Below are positions 12,141 through 23,360 of a stretch of 64,000 bases of DNA, one piece after another. Every line of letters begins with the position of its first letter. Within the stretch, counting starts at the first letter, position 1. The notes beneath the pieces were generated by a model. The model was not told the origin of the DNA, ran no database searches, and worked only from the letters and a program-made list of their open reading frames with translations. Origin of the DNA: Lineus longissimus (lineage: Eukaryota > Nemertea > Pilidiophora > Heteronemertea > Lineidae); the NCBI RefSeq assembly GCF_910592395.1, contig NC_088316.1, forward strand, positions 2,666,001 to 2,730,000, read 5' to 3'. The translations under genes were made by a program, and so were the position numbers.

Positions 12141-15100
12141 GTTGACGACGATGACGATGACGGTGACGGTGACGGTGACGAGACGGTGACGATATTTTAT
12201 TCGGTTTGGTCATGCGCCTGTATTTGCTGATAAAATGTAAACTTTATGTCGAGCTACACTTAGCGAACTGGGGACGTCATTCTGAGGAAATCAGTGGTTG
12301 GTGTTCGCTTCTCCAACCCTGCACACAAAACCTTGCGCCGACTTTACCCCAAATTGCCACACAGAAGATTTCTTTCTACAGGACGTGCCGCGCTTCGACC
12401 GATTCCAGTCGGGCGAAATATCGTTAACTTCTCTCTGAAGCAACTTCAGACCTAATGATTCATGCTTTTCAGATTCGTATAGGAGTGCATTCGGGTCCAG
12501 TGGTGGCTGGTGTGGTAGGCCAGAAGATGCCTCGCTATTGCTTGTTCGGTGATACAGTTACTATAGCCAATAAGATGGAGAGTGTCAGCCAACCTGGCAA
12601 GGTTACCATCAGCGACCAGGCAAAGGAGTAAGTACATGTAATACCAAAAACCTATGAGCATGACGAGCGAGTAAAAATACGTTCGATAACTTCGTTCAGT
12701 GGCCTACATGTATTTTAAACTTGTCTGACTGATGGAAGTTTTCAGCCATTCTGACGAGGCTAACATCAGCTTGAAGTCAACACTTCAAGCCACCAAGCAT
12801 ATGTTCAAAAAGGTCCTTGTGACAAAGTGGTCTAGGGCCTACTTTGTACTATTAGACTATGCGATTGGGAAGAAGATGCAATCTCCTCGTTCTTATCTTT
12901 ATCAGCGTAAACTCTGTCCAATGCTTCCAGTGTTTCCCCCTACGATCCGCTAGTGGATTTATAGAAGATGCCGATATCATAATATTGGCGCAAGACCAAA
13001 GCACCCCTTAGAGACCCGCAACCCATATCTTCATGCCAACTCTTCTGCGTTGGTCCTGCGTAAGCTTACTTTCTCCCCCTAATTGTGATTTTGGTACGCT
13101 GAGACTGGCCACCAATGGTTGGTTCTTTCATCCTTTCTTTCATCCATTTCCAGGTACATAGTCAACCCGCTAGACTTCATCTTCGAGGAGAACATGTCAA
13201 GGCCAGATATGCCCTGTCGCTGCTTCTTCGTCACCACGCAACCCAACTCTCCACGCCACCTATCGCCAATGGACTTCAATATGGCCTTGCCATTGGGATT
13301 ATTCCGCACACCAAATCCGTCCCCTACCAACTCCCCTGGTTGTCTTTCACCTGCCTCTCCCACGACCGAGGATTCACCTCTCTCTCCAAGAAGGATGAAC
13401 TCACCGCAGAACATGAGCCCGTCATTCAAGGTAAGTTGGGGCCCGGGACACTTGGCCATTGGAGATGTTCCAAAAAAATGGGCTATTCGCACATTGGCTG
13501 TATGATGCTAATCAGCACATCGTTATGGTATTTTGTCGTTCGAAGCCGTCATTCTGCAGTTCTCATCATTCTGTCGATCATCTTTCGCGGAGAACGAAAT
13601 ACAGAGCGTAGGCGTTATATCGTTAAACCTCAAACATCATAACCGTCCATAAGCTTCTCAAAATAAAGCCTTGTTATTGACTCATGATATACATTTATCT
13701 AGTAATTGGATCGGCGATTAAATAGAATTTCAGGAATGTATGTCGGAGTCCAAAGAAGTGTCCTTGCAAATTTATATCCAGCAGGATTTTAAGGACCATT
13801 CTTTAAAATGCATTCTTAATTCATCCATATTTCAGATGCCAACAATAAAGATCTCGGACACCGACTCAGAAACCACGGACCGTATCGCCTCATTGGACGC
13901 CAAGATGGTGCACTACACCAAAATCGAACAACGTCTGCGTCAAAAGCTCAATCTGAGCACCCCGGAAACATTCCAGAAACGCCACAAGGAACGCAAACAA
14001 CATCGTAGAAAAAGCTTGGATAATGGCCGTAAGTCTCCCGAGGGTAGACCGCGGCAGAGTAGGTCGTTATCTTTTTGCCAGTTTTTTAACATTCCAACCG
14101 ATGATGTGCCAAGTCCCGAGGAGACATCTGGATACACATACGAGATGAATATGGCCCGTCTCCTCGGGGAAAAGTTACAGGCTTACGCTGCTCAGACGGA
14201 GAAACGGGTTTTTGCAGGCGACTCTGAGGATGTACGGTACATCGCTGATGACTATACTGATGACTCTTATAGTGCCAGTCTGTCCTCTCGGTCCAGTAAT
14301 GCCAGTTCACGTAAGTCCTCAATGGAGGAATGCGATTCCGATAGCTCCGACAGAGAAATCAGCAGGAGGCGCCACCGGCGTCGAAGGTCTGCTGAGCCGC
14401 TTGTGACCTCGCCTGCAGGACGTGAGGACTGTGATAGCCTTTCGCCGTTTCGACAAAGGTCAAGGTCAAATACTTTAGAGACTATAACAGAAACGACGCA
14501 TTCTAGCACAAATGCTTCGGGAATTGGCTCCGCGAAGGAAGAATCTTCAGAAATAACAACACAGAGTACGGCTCATTTGGAGAACGAGGACAACAGTCCT
14601 CCTTTGGTGACCAATGCCAAGGTGTCTTCTGCAGAAGACGGCTCATCAGATCCTCACCCTGGTTCCTGTGATCCTAACAGACGTCCCTCCTCTCAACTAG
14701 ACTTGGAACTTTCTGAAAGACGAAGTAGTTATAGTGGCGAGGCAACCAATAATGAATCACGTGTACCGAGAGTGGTTATGACCTTAGAAATTGATAAAGA
14801 TGGTCAAAATAATCAACATGCGCAAGAATACGTGAAATCACCATCTGTAGTAATTGGACCCCTTTCCAGAAAAGGTTCTGGGGCCAGTTCTGATAATTCT
14901 GAATCAGGATCCCGACGTTCTTCTTATCATCTTGAATTGGAGTTGGCCGAACGTCGGAGCAGTTATAGTGGTGAAACAACCTGTCTTGAGGATAATGCAC
15001 AAGATGCATCAATGTTGGTGAAATCGCCATGTCTAGTTTCTGGACCACTCAACACGAAAAGCCCATTGCCTCTATGCTTTGGTACAATTAGTGACACTGA

Positions 15101-18100
15101 AACTAATGATCCATCCGGTGCGTCCAAGCTGGCAGCCGCAGAACAGCGCAATAGTTACACTGGGCAGACAGTTTCTGCAGTTGAATTGGATGTACCTCAC
15201 TTAGGAGTTAAATCACCACATATTGTTTCTGGGCCGCTGTGTAAGAAAGCTCCAGTGATTTATTGTGATAGCCCTGAAGATGCAAATGTATCCTCCGATC
15301 AGATAGAACTTGAAAATTCTGAAAGGCGAAGCAGTTATACTGGTGAGACCACCTTGCACACTGCCCCTCGGGTACTTGTTAAATCACCCTGTGTTGTTTC
15401 TGGGCCTCTCAATAAGAAAAGTCCTTTGCCATTTGGCTATGGATCTGATGATGAAGATAGCGATATTAATATAAAAAAACAGTTAGAACTCGATAATTCA
15501 GAACGGCGCAGTAGTTACAGTGGCGAAAATGCTCCGAATTTGAAGGTTAAATCGCCCTGTGTAGTTGCTGGGCCTCTGAATAAGAAACGTCCTGTACCAT
15601 CTAGCTATGATTATGACGACGAGGATAATAACACTTCGACCAGTCAGTTGGAACTGGAGAACTCTGAACGTCGCAGTAGTTACAGTGGGGAATTACCTGT
15701 GCAAAACACACCTCAATACCCAGTGAAATCTCCGTGTGTGTCTGGACCGCTTAAGAAGAAAAATCCATCACCGTTTCTCTACACCCCTGGCGACGAAGAA
15801 ACTAAACAAACGTCAAATGTGTTGGAGTCAGAAATCTCTGAGCGGCGTAGCAGCTACACTGGAGAAGAGATTCCCATTGCAGCAAAAAATATTCAAACTA
15901 TGCCTCGTGTTAAGTCACCCTGTGTCGTCGCTGGACCTTTGGGGACAAAACGCCGGTTGCGTTCTTATGGCGGTGAAGATGATGAGAAAGATGTTCCATC
16001 ACACCTGTTAGAGTTAGAACGGTCTGAACGACGGAGTAGTTATAGTGGCGAGACGGTTACCGTGGCAGAAACTCGTCATACACCTCATGTAAAATCTCCT
16101 TGCGTTGTAGCGGGGCCTCTTCGTAACAAAGTTCGGGAACCTCGAAATGATTCTGCGGTTGAAAATGTAACTTATCTTTCGTCAGAGGTGGACTTGATAA
16201 AATGTTTGCCTGTTAAGTCGCCTTGTATTAATGCGGGGTCTTTGTCTAAGAGAAAGCAGCCACTTCATCACGATAGCAATGATGAAACGGATGCAAATGT
16301 GTCTAGTCATCAGTTAGAGTTGGAACTTTCAGAACGCCGAAGTAGTTATAGTGGCGAATGCAACGATTTGGAAAAGTCCACAGGAAGTATTGGTTCGGTC
16401 AAATCACCCTCGGTAATCTCTGGACCTCTTTTCCAGACCAAGCACAAATCACACACGATAGGTGCAGGGGAAGTAAAAAGGTCCAAGTCTGAGTCTGCCC
16501 CAGAACAACTCGAGTTGTTGTCTACAGAGCGGCGCAGTAGTTACACCGGGGAGAATGTCAGCCCAAGGCAATCAGAACACCTGACTATAGCAACTTCTCA
16601 AGTTGTCAAGTCGCCCTTAGTTCTTGCTGGACCCTTACACAAGGATAAGAAGGAAAAGAGCGAGAAATCGTCCCTTGAGAGTGGAAATATTGAGCCCGTG
16701 ACAAGACGTCAGTCGTATCAACTTGATTTGGAACTTTCGGAAAGACGGTCAAGTTACAGCGGCGAGGTTGCACCATTAGGGACCTCCGTTATTCCACGCT
16801 CTGTTGAACCGTTGAAATCTCCTTCGATAGTTGTGGGGCCGCTTTGTTCGGGCAGAGTGCCTTCCTCTCAAGAGGGACCCGAGGTACGGCGCACGTCGCT
16901 CAAACTTGAACTTGAGCTGACTGAGAGACGAAGCAGCTACAGCGGAGAGACCACAAATTCACTGCTACCTGGAACGGGCCCTAGAACGGGCCAGGTGGAA
17001 CAACCACATGAGGTTCTTAGATCCCCTTCGGTTGTGGTCGGGCCGCTTTGCAAGGCTGACAGGCGTGCTTCTGAGGGCACCTTTGGGCAAAGATCGTTTG
17101 GCTGTCATTTGGAAGTTGATGTTCCGGAGCGGCGCAGCAGTTATGGCGGAGAAGCTTGGGGTAAATTATCAAGCATGGAAACCGACAGTGACATTTCTCC
17201 CTCTATCGTCAGAGGGTCACTCCCTGGCAACAGAAGCACCTCAAAGAATGAAGTGCCCAGGGACTTGGGACTTCAGCACTCGAAGCAATACCTGAAGGAA
17301 TTGTCTCAATCTTCTGATACCGAAGTATCTAAGAAACGTTCTTCAAATGTCGGACATAAAGTTAAGTCGGCATGGGAAAGTTCGGCCAAGAAGAAAGAAA
17401 AGCTCACTCCTCAAAGCAGGCGGACTGTCTCTGCCCGCTCTAATCTGTCTACGCAGTATCTGTGCCCGCACTACAATCTTGCTGGACGGAGGGTCACTGG
17501 GCCCAAAACAATCCCTAATCACGCTGATGGTGCAACAAGTCTATTTGCGTCAGAGGATGAGAGGTCAAATGTAAAAATCGGGGCGGGAGATCTTCGAGAT
17601 GCGGGGAAGCATGATGCGGCTGTTGGGGGTTCCCCTGCTGGTCAGGGCGGGAGGAGGCGGGAGAGACGGAACAGTACGGGTATACCAAGTATGCACGAAC
17701 CTCGAGTCATACCGATCACCAAGGCGCACAGTGCGCGCGAATATAGCATAGAGGACCATATCGATTCCAGTAAAACCTTGGTTCTGAAGGAAACGTTGGT
17801 TAAAAATCTTGAACCACCTGCTTTCATAGTCTGCGCGCGCAGCAAATCCGATTCCCAAATTGATTGCATCTTTGCAGCTTATGAGAATCCTCCTGAGGTA
17901 TCGAGGACTAAACCACGTCACCTCCTGTCCCCTGATACTATTCGGCATGGCTATCAGCTTGGGTCAAGGTCGCCAACATCTCCCGGGACGCCGAGACGTA
18001 AAAGCCGGTTGGGAAGACCGAAAGTCAAACTAGAAAGCCTGATGGATGCTCAGATTGACGAATTTGCTCAACATGTGAAAAGTCGTCGAAAGTATAGATC

Positions 18101-18461
18101 TACCTCTAGCGAGAATCGGCGGAGTTATAACAGTCTTGGGAGATATCATAGGCTCGGCTGTAGTGTGTGTTTGGTGACGGGCCGGGCGGCCGATGCAGCG
18201 CCGGATAGGCTTAGTGTCAATGGGCGTTTGTCCCCGCGGACCCGCACTCGCGGTAACCACAGTCCTGGCTCGGAGGATACCGAGGGAGGGAATGGAGACA
18301 GCAGTAGGAAGTCTAGTAGTGATGAGAATGGGAATAAGAGTAGAATAACGGTGCCAAACCGGAATGATAGCATGATGACTTCCCCTAGTCAGAGCAGAAA
18401 ACGCGTCAGCAAGATACCTTGTCCAGTTCCAAAACCCAGAGACGACCATCCGAAAAACTAA
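5426..18461 (+). CDS. GUCY1A1: Soluble guanylate cyclase alpha-like subunit (3' four exons) with a giant repeat tail
   Basis: Exons: 5426-5572, 12473-12627, 13154-13430, 13836-18461. All have AG/GT borders and matching phases (0, 2, 0). The first two encode the end of the class III cyclase domain: [13 protein letters not shown] with the purine-binding Glu, then [13 protein letters not shown], then [10 protein letters not shown] with the guanine-selecting Cys. The next motif reads VTIANKMES, as in alpha subunits (human alpha1 VTLANKFES), not the VN...SR of beta subunits, so I assign the alpha class. The family makes cGMP as an NO-responsive alpha/beta heterodimer. The 5' exons (H-NOX-like, PAS, coiled coil, metal-binding Asp residues) are not in the window and must lie to the left if the gene is intact. 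The third exon ends the domain ([10 protein letters not shown]) and turns Ser/Pro-rich. The last exon adds about 1,541 residues. A second in-frame acceptor at 13733 would add 34 residues. Confidence is high for the cyclase exons and lower (about 0.7) for joining the last exon. Confidence 0.8.
5612..5920 (+). repeat. Diverged dispersed repeat, related to 11480-11760
   Basis: Both segments share tacgc.gt.cgtaattactggt, then a gcatacacg/tttgctgaaac block, and end in aggcctttaacta/catca. Similarity is patchy and this copy begins just after the 5572 splice donor. I see no protein. Confidence 0.35.
5921..7352. other. Cyclase intron; degenerate repeat at 6640-6870
   Basis: No exon is visible. At 6640-6870 there is a loose tandem of cagtttgattcaaaaacc and tacattaaaacctgcat units. 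The rest is AT-rich and unremarkable. Confidence 0.45.
7353..7358 (-). terminator. Candidate poly(A) signal of SLC35G copy 2
   Basis: An AATAAA on the minus strand lies about 40 bases after the stop codon at 7396, a normal position for a compact 3' UTR. Confidence 0.55.
7396..8583 (-). CDS. SLC35G1: SLC35G1-like EamA/DMT-family transporter, copy 2
   Basis: A single-exon 395-aa frame, clearly paralogous to 2144-3268: the two share blocks such as [28 protein letters not shown] and [16 protein letters not shown]. It has two EamA halves (about residues 18-160 and 225-365) and an inter-half loop rich in N-x-S/T sequons, longer than in copy 1. A tttcag acceptor-like site lies seven bases before the ATG, as in copy 1, which argues that the pair arose by DNA duplication of a gene with a leader intron, not by independent retroposition. 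The gene lies wholly inside the cyclase intron 5573-12472, in antisense orientation. The substrate cannot be told from sequence. Confidence 0.9.
   Translation of the reverse strand: MQCQSLIRWCRDIRLPSFFGMILGVASALAYSVSQLFFLEVQGMSSSEAVCIRTIFLIIALISTNLLLKGELPIVLKNYHIWLLGLLSLNSYLYFAALAGMGIGDANAVFCSAPIIVGILAFCFLKDPFGIFDFLVTLVMAFGVLLIIQPTFLKTLFHLDGDVPNNTSDNNMMYSNTGVIVHSNTSKFMSKFNCRNGTSANFTIGAANISDFRNCTDSVSTDSFHLSRMTSCFLVIITAITSAIGYIFRKKVADIDPATIVCQFSIVVFLGGIPIVSVSGGWTFPAEVAPWLWIIAATLSNLAAQVAWQLALRYATATAVAIARTSEIPISYVLQIIFFHNIPNLLSTTGAILVTGAILVYSCRRYLKDRDNTDQEELVEILGFDKNKENHEQDD
8861..8893. repeat. Near-perfect palindrome
   Basis: The core gtctttcaaataaatttgaa is part of a roughly 32-base inverted repeat (gagtctttcaa...ttgaaagacttt). 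A similar palindrome occurs at 18873-18907, so this may be the end of a small mobile element. Confidence 0.5.
9444..9813. mobile_element. MITE with ATAGCATTCCGCGA termini, copy 1
   Basis: The terminal inverted repeat is atagcattccgcga / tcgcggaatgctat. The internal sequence is nearly identical to 43865-44235, including ctgcagctgctgccctct and gagctataaatagtaac. It has no coding capacity. Confidence 0.75.
9814..10389. other. Cyclase intron, nothing recognised
   Basis: No exon or clear repeat is seen between the two MITE-like elements. Confidence 0.4.
10390..11071. mobile_element. Inverted-repeat element with ACAACATG-type internal repeats
   Basis: The ends are inverted (ctctgtacacattgacaa on the left, ttgtcagtgtgtacagag on the right). 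The interior near both ends is made of short acaacatg / tcggcaacat units. It is about 680 bp and non-coding. Confidence 0.55.
11072..12472. other. Cyclase intron; diverged repeat and a GAT/GACGGT microsatellite
   Basis: 11480-11760 resembles 5612-5920. 12101-12193 is a (gat)n run that passes into (gacggt)n. No exon is seen before the acceptor at 12472. Confidence 0.45.
12628..13153 (+). other. Cyclase intron
   Basis: Intron between the YCLFG exon and the end-of-domain exon. The donor is gtaagt and the acceptor is ttccag. No other feature is seen. Confidence 0.6.
13431..13835 (+). other. Cyclase intron with two possible in-frame acceptors
   Basis: The donor gtaagt follows codon AAG at 13430. 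Acceptors occur at 13733 (aatttcag) and 13835 (atatttcag). Both give phase 0 and an open frame into the long last exon, a difference of 102 bases (34 residues). Confidence 0.55.
14698..17215 (+). other. Protein-level repeat region of the cyclase tail: ERRSSYSGE / KSP..GPL modules
   Basis: Twelve exact ERRSSY motifs plus one degenerate EQRNSY are each preceded by an acidic LELEL-like stretch and followed, after a linker of 8 to about 30 residues, by (V)KSP(C/S)VV(S/A/V)GPL. One extra SRRSSY also occurs. RRSS fits the basophilic kinase consensus of PKA/PKG, and KSP is a proline-directed site. The Arg and Ser codons differ between copies (cgaagtagt, cggagcagt, cgcagtagt, cggtcaagt), so this is an old array held by protein-level selection, not a recent DNA minisatellite. 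Confidence 0.85.
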
Positions 18462-19450
18462 GGCCGTCTGAGTTCTGAAGTGAAATGTAACTGCTCCTGT
18501 TGGGCCAACCTGACAAGCGTAAGTCTCGGTGATCAACACTTATGGAACATTTAGGTCCTCGTGTGGAAATATAAACACGATATGACTTCGGTTTAAAAAC
18601 TGGTGTGAAAGGAATGTTAGGCTCATTTAAGTAGATGTCCCAGTCACAAAAACACTTATTCGCGGCCTTGTCTGTTTCACCCAAAAATCGCTCGTATGTG
18701 GACTTGCATTTGGGTAAAACCTGTCCGGTCTTTCTGGTGTGTAACCGTGCAATTCTGTCTCACCGGTCTCTTTGCTGTATGCTGTATGTCAGTATAAACT
18801 ATATGTTCTTCGTTACTGTAAATGTCATAAAAACTAAGTTTACTTTGCTCTTCCCCCATCATTATCCTCCTGTCAGAGTCTTTGAATAAATTTATTGAAA
18901 GACTCTACTTCTATCATGTTAACTGAATTACTGGTGTATTTCCTCGAAATTTTATCTTGAGTGTCCAGCCAACTTCTGATATAACCGTATCAGTACAGTT
19001 ACGGTTGTATATATCATATGTACCTACTACTTTCAGCGTTTTTTTTAACCTTTGGGTTTTGTGGGGACCATTCCGGGTGCTCTCACTAAAGCAGCGGTGC
19101 TTCTATGCTAGCCTTATAGGAGAGAAGGTCGAACCAGAATTTGTCCTATGTGGTGGGTCTTGACGACTGTAACCTACGGGGATCAGTGGGGTATGGGTAT
19201 CACTTCACCAAATTCGTTGCCTCTTCAACTTTCTCGTGCGGAATCCACACTAGTATAAGGTCACTGGTAGCTGTTGGGACTGGAAAGATTGAGAGAAATG
19301 GACTAAGATTAAAAATGTGTAACGATTCTGTAAATGTGACGTTCAAATAAACCACTGTTTACCCAATATAATCGGTGTTCTGACATCACCAACCTCATAT
19401 TTTTACCAAAGATTGTGGTTAGATATAAAAGATGTAACGTTATTCAATAA
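18462..19450 (+). other. Probable 3' UTR of the cyclase gene with candidate poly(A) signals
   Basis: AATAAA occurs at 18885-18890, 19346-19351 and 19445-19450 on the plus strand, downstream of the TAA at 18459-18461. The first lies inside a palindrome (18873-18907, gtctttgaataaatttattg and its complement). I cannot tell which is used. Confidence 0.5.
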
Positions 19451-20141
19451 ACCATAATTCGTATTTCTCGTGTTCCCTTTATTCATTCTGTGATCGTCTT
19501 GGCTCAGCCGCAAGGAAAGTGCATGAATGGTGATCGTGAGCAGTGTAATTGATACTGCAGGTCAGGCGTAATCCCTGAGAAAATCAGAGGCTCGCCCCCT
19601 CGAAATTTACCTCATATCAGGATGGTCAGGCATTTGTCATTCAGAAGTTGGCTATCTTATTCTACACCGAAAGACTGGCCATCACCTGACTGTCACGCCC
19701 AGGACATGGTTGCGACACCGTAAGACTCAAAATTGAGACTGTCACAACTGGAGCAGATTAAATTATCACAACAGGATTGAAGAGCAAATGGGACAGAGTT
19801 GCGGCACGGAGAGACTGCCACAACCAGATCAGAGGCAAAAAGGGGACATGGGACATCGACGATATGAGGGCACCCCAGCCTTCCTCTCACGCGCCCAATG
19901 AGAAGGGAAATAATGTGCGGTGTCGTCTGCCAGGGAGACACCCGAGGGGACGGACTCAAACTTGGGGGGGGGGGAGGGCACTCTAGTGGGGGAGGGGAGA
20001 GAAAAGAATTGCATATCCCCGTAATTCCGTTGCAGACACCTGGGAACACCCGCTCGACACGTGCAATAAAAGCATGAGAAGGGGAAGAAGCCTATACTCT
20101 TACCGGCCTAACTAGACCAAAGGTCGACTGAGAAAGATCAA

Positions 20142-20263
20142 TGGGTGATATGAATAAAGACTAGCAAATGCTTTTATCTAAATCTCCATGTACATTTACA
20201 CTAGGCCTTCATGTACAAAACCGGAGTAAAAGCATTTGCTAGTCTTTATTCATATCACCCATT
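20142..20263. mobile_element. Palindromic MITE, GACTAGCAAATGC family
   Basis: Arms gactagcaaatgcttttat and gtaaaagcatttgctagtc lie within longer matching ends (gggtgatatgaataaa / tttattcatatcaccc). Relatives are at 29912-30275 and 52044-52165. Confidence 0.7.
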
Positions 20264-22511
20264 GTGCGCTTTCGCCGATGACGCCAATCAAGGGTGAGAT
20301 TGGCACAACCATGGGTCCGCGACCAAAGGGAACATGGCGACAACAACGAACGACACGGAGGGATTCGCACAACCAGATCAGACACCAAACGGGGCAAGGC
20401 TGTGTCAGTGCGATATGCGGTGTGATATGCCTTGTCTTGTCATTGCCTTTTACATCATGGGGTAATTATATGTTCATGAATCTGGCAGGTGCTTTAGTTC
20501 ACTCCCTGCGATCATCTCAAATAGGTCTGATTTTGCTTTGCGTGGCCTGCCCCATCATGGTTGCGTCTTCGACATGTTGGCCTTTCTGCCTCTATAATCC
20601 CATACAGTGTCTCTATAAGAGTCTCAGCTTTCCCCTTGATCATGGTGGTTGCTCCGCCTGCAAGGCCTGTGTAAAAGTTTAAAATGTCCTATGATAGAAT
20701 GCTTATGAATAAAATGTCCTATGATAGGAACAATTGATCCTATTGTGCACTTATAATCTCTGAGGTATTGATAGTCACGGCCTCTATAGTACCATATACA
20801 TGTACCATGATCCGACAGAATACAGTTGGGCCGAAAACTTTTTCCAGGGGGACATTTTCTCCTTCTACACCAGGTCTCCCCCGCAATTGTCTTCACTAAG
20901 TCTGCGGGAGCCCCATACCAGGTCACCGTAAGGTTACGCGGCTCCACCAGCCAACTTGTCCGCCCGCTCATTGAGTCTGATTCCAGCGTGTCCTGGGATG
21001 AAGGCTACAGATTGTCACAACCAAAGCAAATACCAAAGGGGAGGACGGTGGCACCACGATCGAGGGAACCGAAAGGTTCCGTCCCACCAGCCAACTTGTC
21101 CGCTCGCTCATTGAGTTTGATTCCAGCGTGTCCTGGAATGATGGCTGCGGATTGCCACAACTAAATCAGATATCAATGAAGAGATGGCAACGATACAACG
21201 ACACAGTTAGAACAAGATCAGAGACAAACTGGGACATGGTTGCGGCACCGTAAGACAAAATGAGACGGTCACAACAAGACCAGATGCGATCATTACTACC
21301 AGAGCAGAGACCAAAGGGGAAATGATTTTAAGATTATCACATCCAGCAATAACGTGAGACACGGTGGGATTGGTACAACAAAGGGGACATGGGTGTGACT
21401 ACATGTTTTCAAGCGTGAGATACTGCAAATATACTTCGTGATATTATAGGGTGACTTTCACAACCAGACAAGAGACGAAAGGGAACTTCGCGACCACAAT
21501 GAGCGACACGGCGGGATTGGCACAATCAGATCGGAGACAAAAGGGGACATGGCTGTGACTGCATGTTTTCTAGCGTGAGAATGCGCACAGTGATCTTCCT
21601 CAGTCGGTAGCTTCCTCCCATGGCTTATTTTTGTCCCAGGCGGTGTTGTGACAATCTGGTGGTGTCGCTACCCTCTCCTATCTTGTCTTTGATTTGGTTT
21701 TGACAATCTCACCGTGTATTGCCTACCCATCCCGCCGCGTCTCATGTTGTCTTCGCCATGCCCCTTTGGTCGCTGGTCTGGTTGTGAAAGCCTCATCGCA
21801 TCTCGCATTGTCTGTTTGCATTAGCTCGTGCTGGAAACATGTAGTCACAGCCATGTCCCCTTTGGTCACCGATGTGGTTGTGTTAATCTCATCCACTGGT
21901 GTCATCAAAGAACGCGCACAGTGATCTTCGTTGGTCTCGTTTGGCTTCCTTTCATAGCTTATGCTCCTCCCACGCGGGTATCTCGGGTGTTGTGACACCC
22001 TGATGGTGTCGCTACCCTCTCCTTCCTTGTTTCTGATTTGGTTCAACAATCCCACCGAGTCGTGCATTGTCACAGCAGTGTTCACTTGGTTTCTGATCTT
22101 GTTGTGCCAATCCCGCCGCGTCTCACGCTTTTTTCACCATGTCTCCTTTGGTCTGCGATCGAGTTGTGCCGATCTCATCGAGTCTCAAGCTGTTGTCGCT
22201 ATGTTCCCTTTGATCGCTGATGTTGTTGTCTATAATTTCTCAATGTCCCATTTGCTCTCTGATCTGAATGTGCCAAGTTCAACCCTGCCGTCAGCGGCGA
22301 ACGCGCACAGTGATCGAGCCAGGCGGGTGCAGTAGATTACTCCCTCCTTCGCCCAATACAACTGGTCTATCTCCTCCGCAGTGGTTCCTCACCACGTCTG
22401 CAGGAGTCTTTACGAGCTCGCCAGATCAGAGACCAAAGGGAACACGGCGACAACAGCGTATGACACGGTGAGATTGGTACATCCAGAGCGAGGACCAAAG
22501 GAAACATGGCC

Positions 22512-22687
22512 GTTGTAACATCTGTGGTTGTTCCCCATGTTTCAGTGTTTCCAAACAATAGGCAGCTAGAGAGACCATGACTTTTCAATAGGGGGATACA
22601 CAGAAAAACTTGTCAATCTATATTTTAGCGTTCCCAAACAATGAGGGGAAACACTCAAAAATAGAAACACTCAAAAACATTACACCG
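22512..22687. mobile_element. MITE with GTGTAA/TTACAC ends, copy 1
   Basis: Almost identical to 33041-33200 (shared gcagctagagagaccacgac-type core and gggggatacacagaaaaact). It is embedded in the satellite-like block. Confidence 0.7.
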
Positions 22688-23360
22688 TGACTGCATGTTA
22701 TTCGGCTTGAACAACTGGACGGAAGCTGTACGGTGAGTTGCTGTTATAGTCACAACAAGATCAGACACCAAAGGGAACACGGCGACAACAGCGTACGACA
22801 CGGTGAGACTGGCACAACTAGAGCGAGGACCAAAGAGGACATGACTGTGAGCATGAGCTACTGCAAGTAGACTATAATGTGAGATGCTGTGATTGTCACA
22901 ACCAGATCAAAGACCAAAGGAAACATGGCGAAACAATGTGAGACACGGTAAGACTGGCACAACCAGAGCGAAGACCAAAGGTGACATGACTGTGAGCATG
23001 AGCTACTGCAAGTAGACTATAATATGAGATGCTGTGATTGTCACAACCAGATCAAAGACCAAAGGAAACTTGGCGAAACAACATGAGACACGGTAAGACT
23101 GGCACAACCAGAGCGAACACCAAAGGGGACATGACTGTGAGCATGAGCTACTGCAAGTAGACTGTAATGTGAGATGCTGTGATTGTCACAACCAGATCAA
23201 AGACCAAAGGAACATGGCGAAACAATGTGAGACATGGTAAGACTGGCACAACCAGAGCGAAGACCAAAGGGGACATGACTGTGAGCATGAGCTACTGCAA
23301 GTAGACTATCATGTGAGATGCTGTGATTGTCACAACCAGATCATGGCGAAACAATATGAG

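Larger units (their letters stand above)
19690..23360. repeat. Degenerate satellite-like block with an inverted middle
   Basis: Phrases of the type cacaaccagatcagagacca and aaaggggacatgg recur dozens of times. They read forward in 19690-21595 and 22380-23360 but in reverse complement (ttggtctctgatctggttgt type) in about 21600-22330. From 22731 the order is clear: about five head-to-tail units of about 145 bp, with gagatgctgtgattgtcaca at 22881, 23026, 23171 and 23315. No gene is credible here. Confidence 0.6.

Noticed and set aside
13079-13642. Overlapping open frames on both strands around the third cyclase exon
   Set aside because: Shadows; only the frame ending at the 13430 donor continues the cyclase in phase.
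20236-20682. A 148-residue frame in the satellite-like block
   Set aside because: Built from repeat vocabulary that is also found in inverted orientation; no protein signature.
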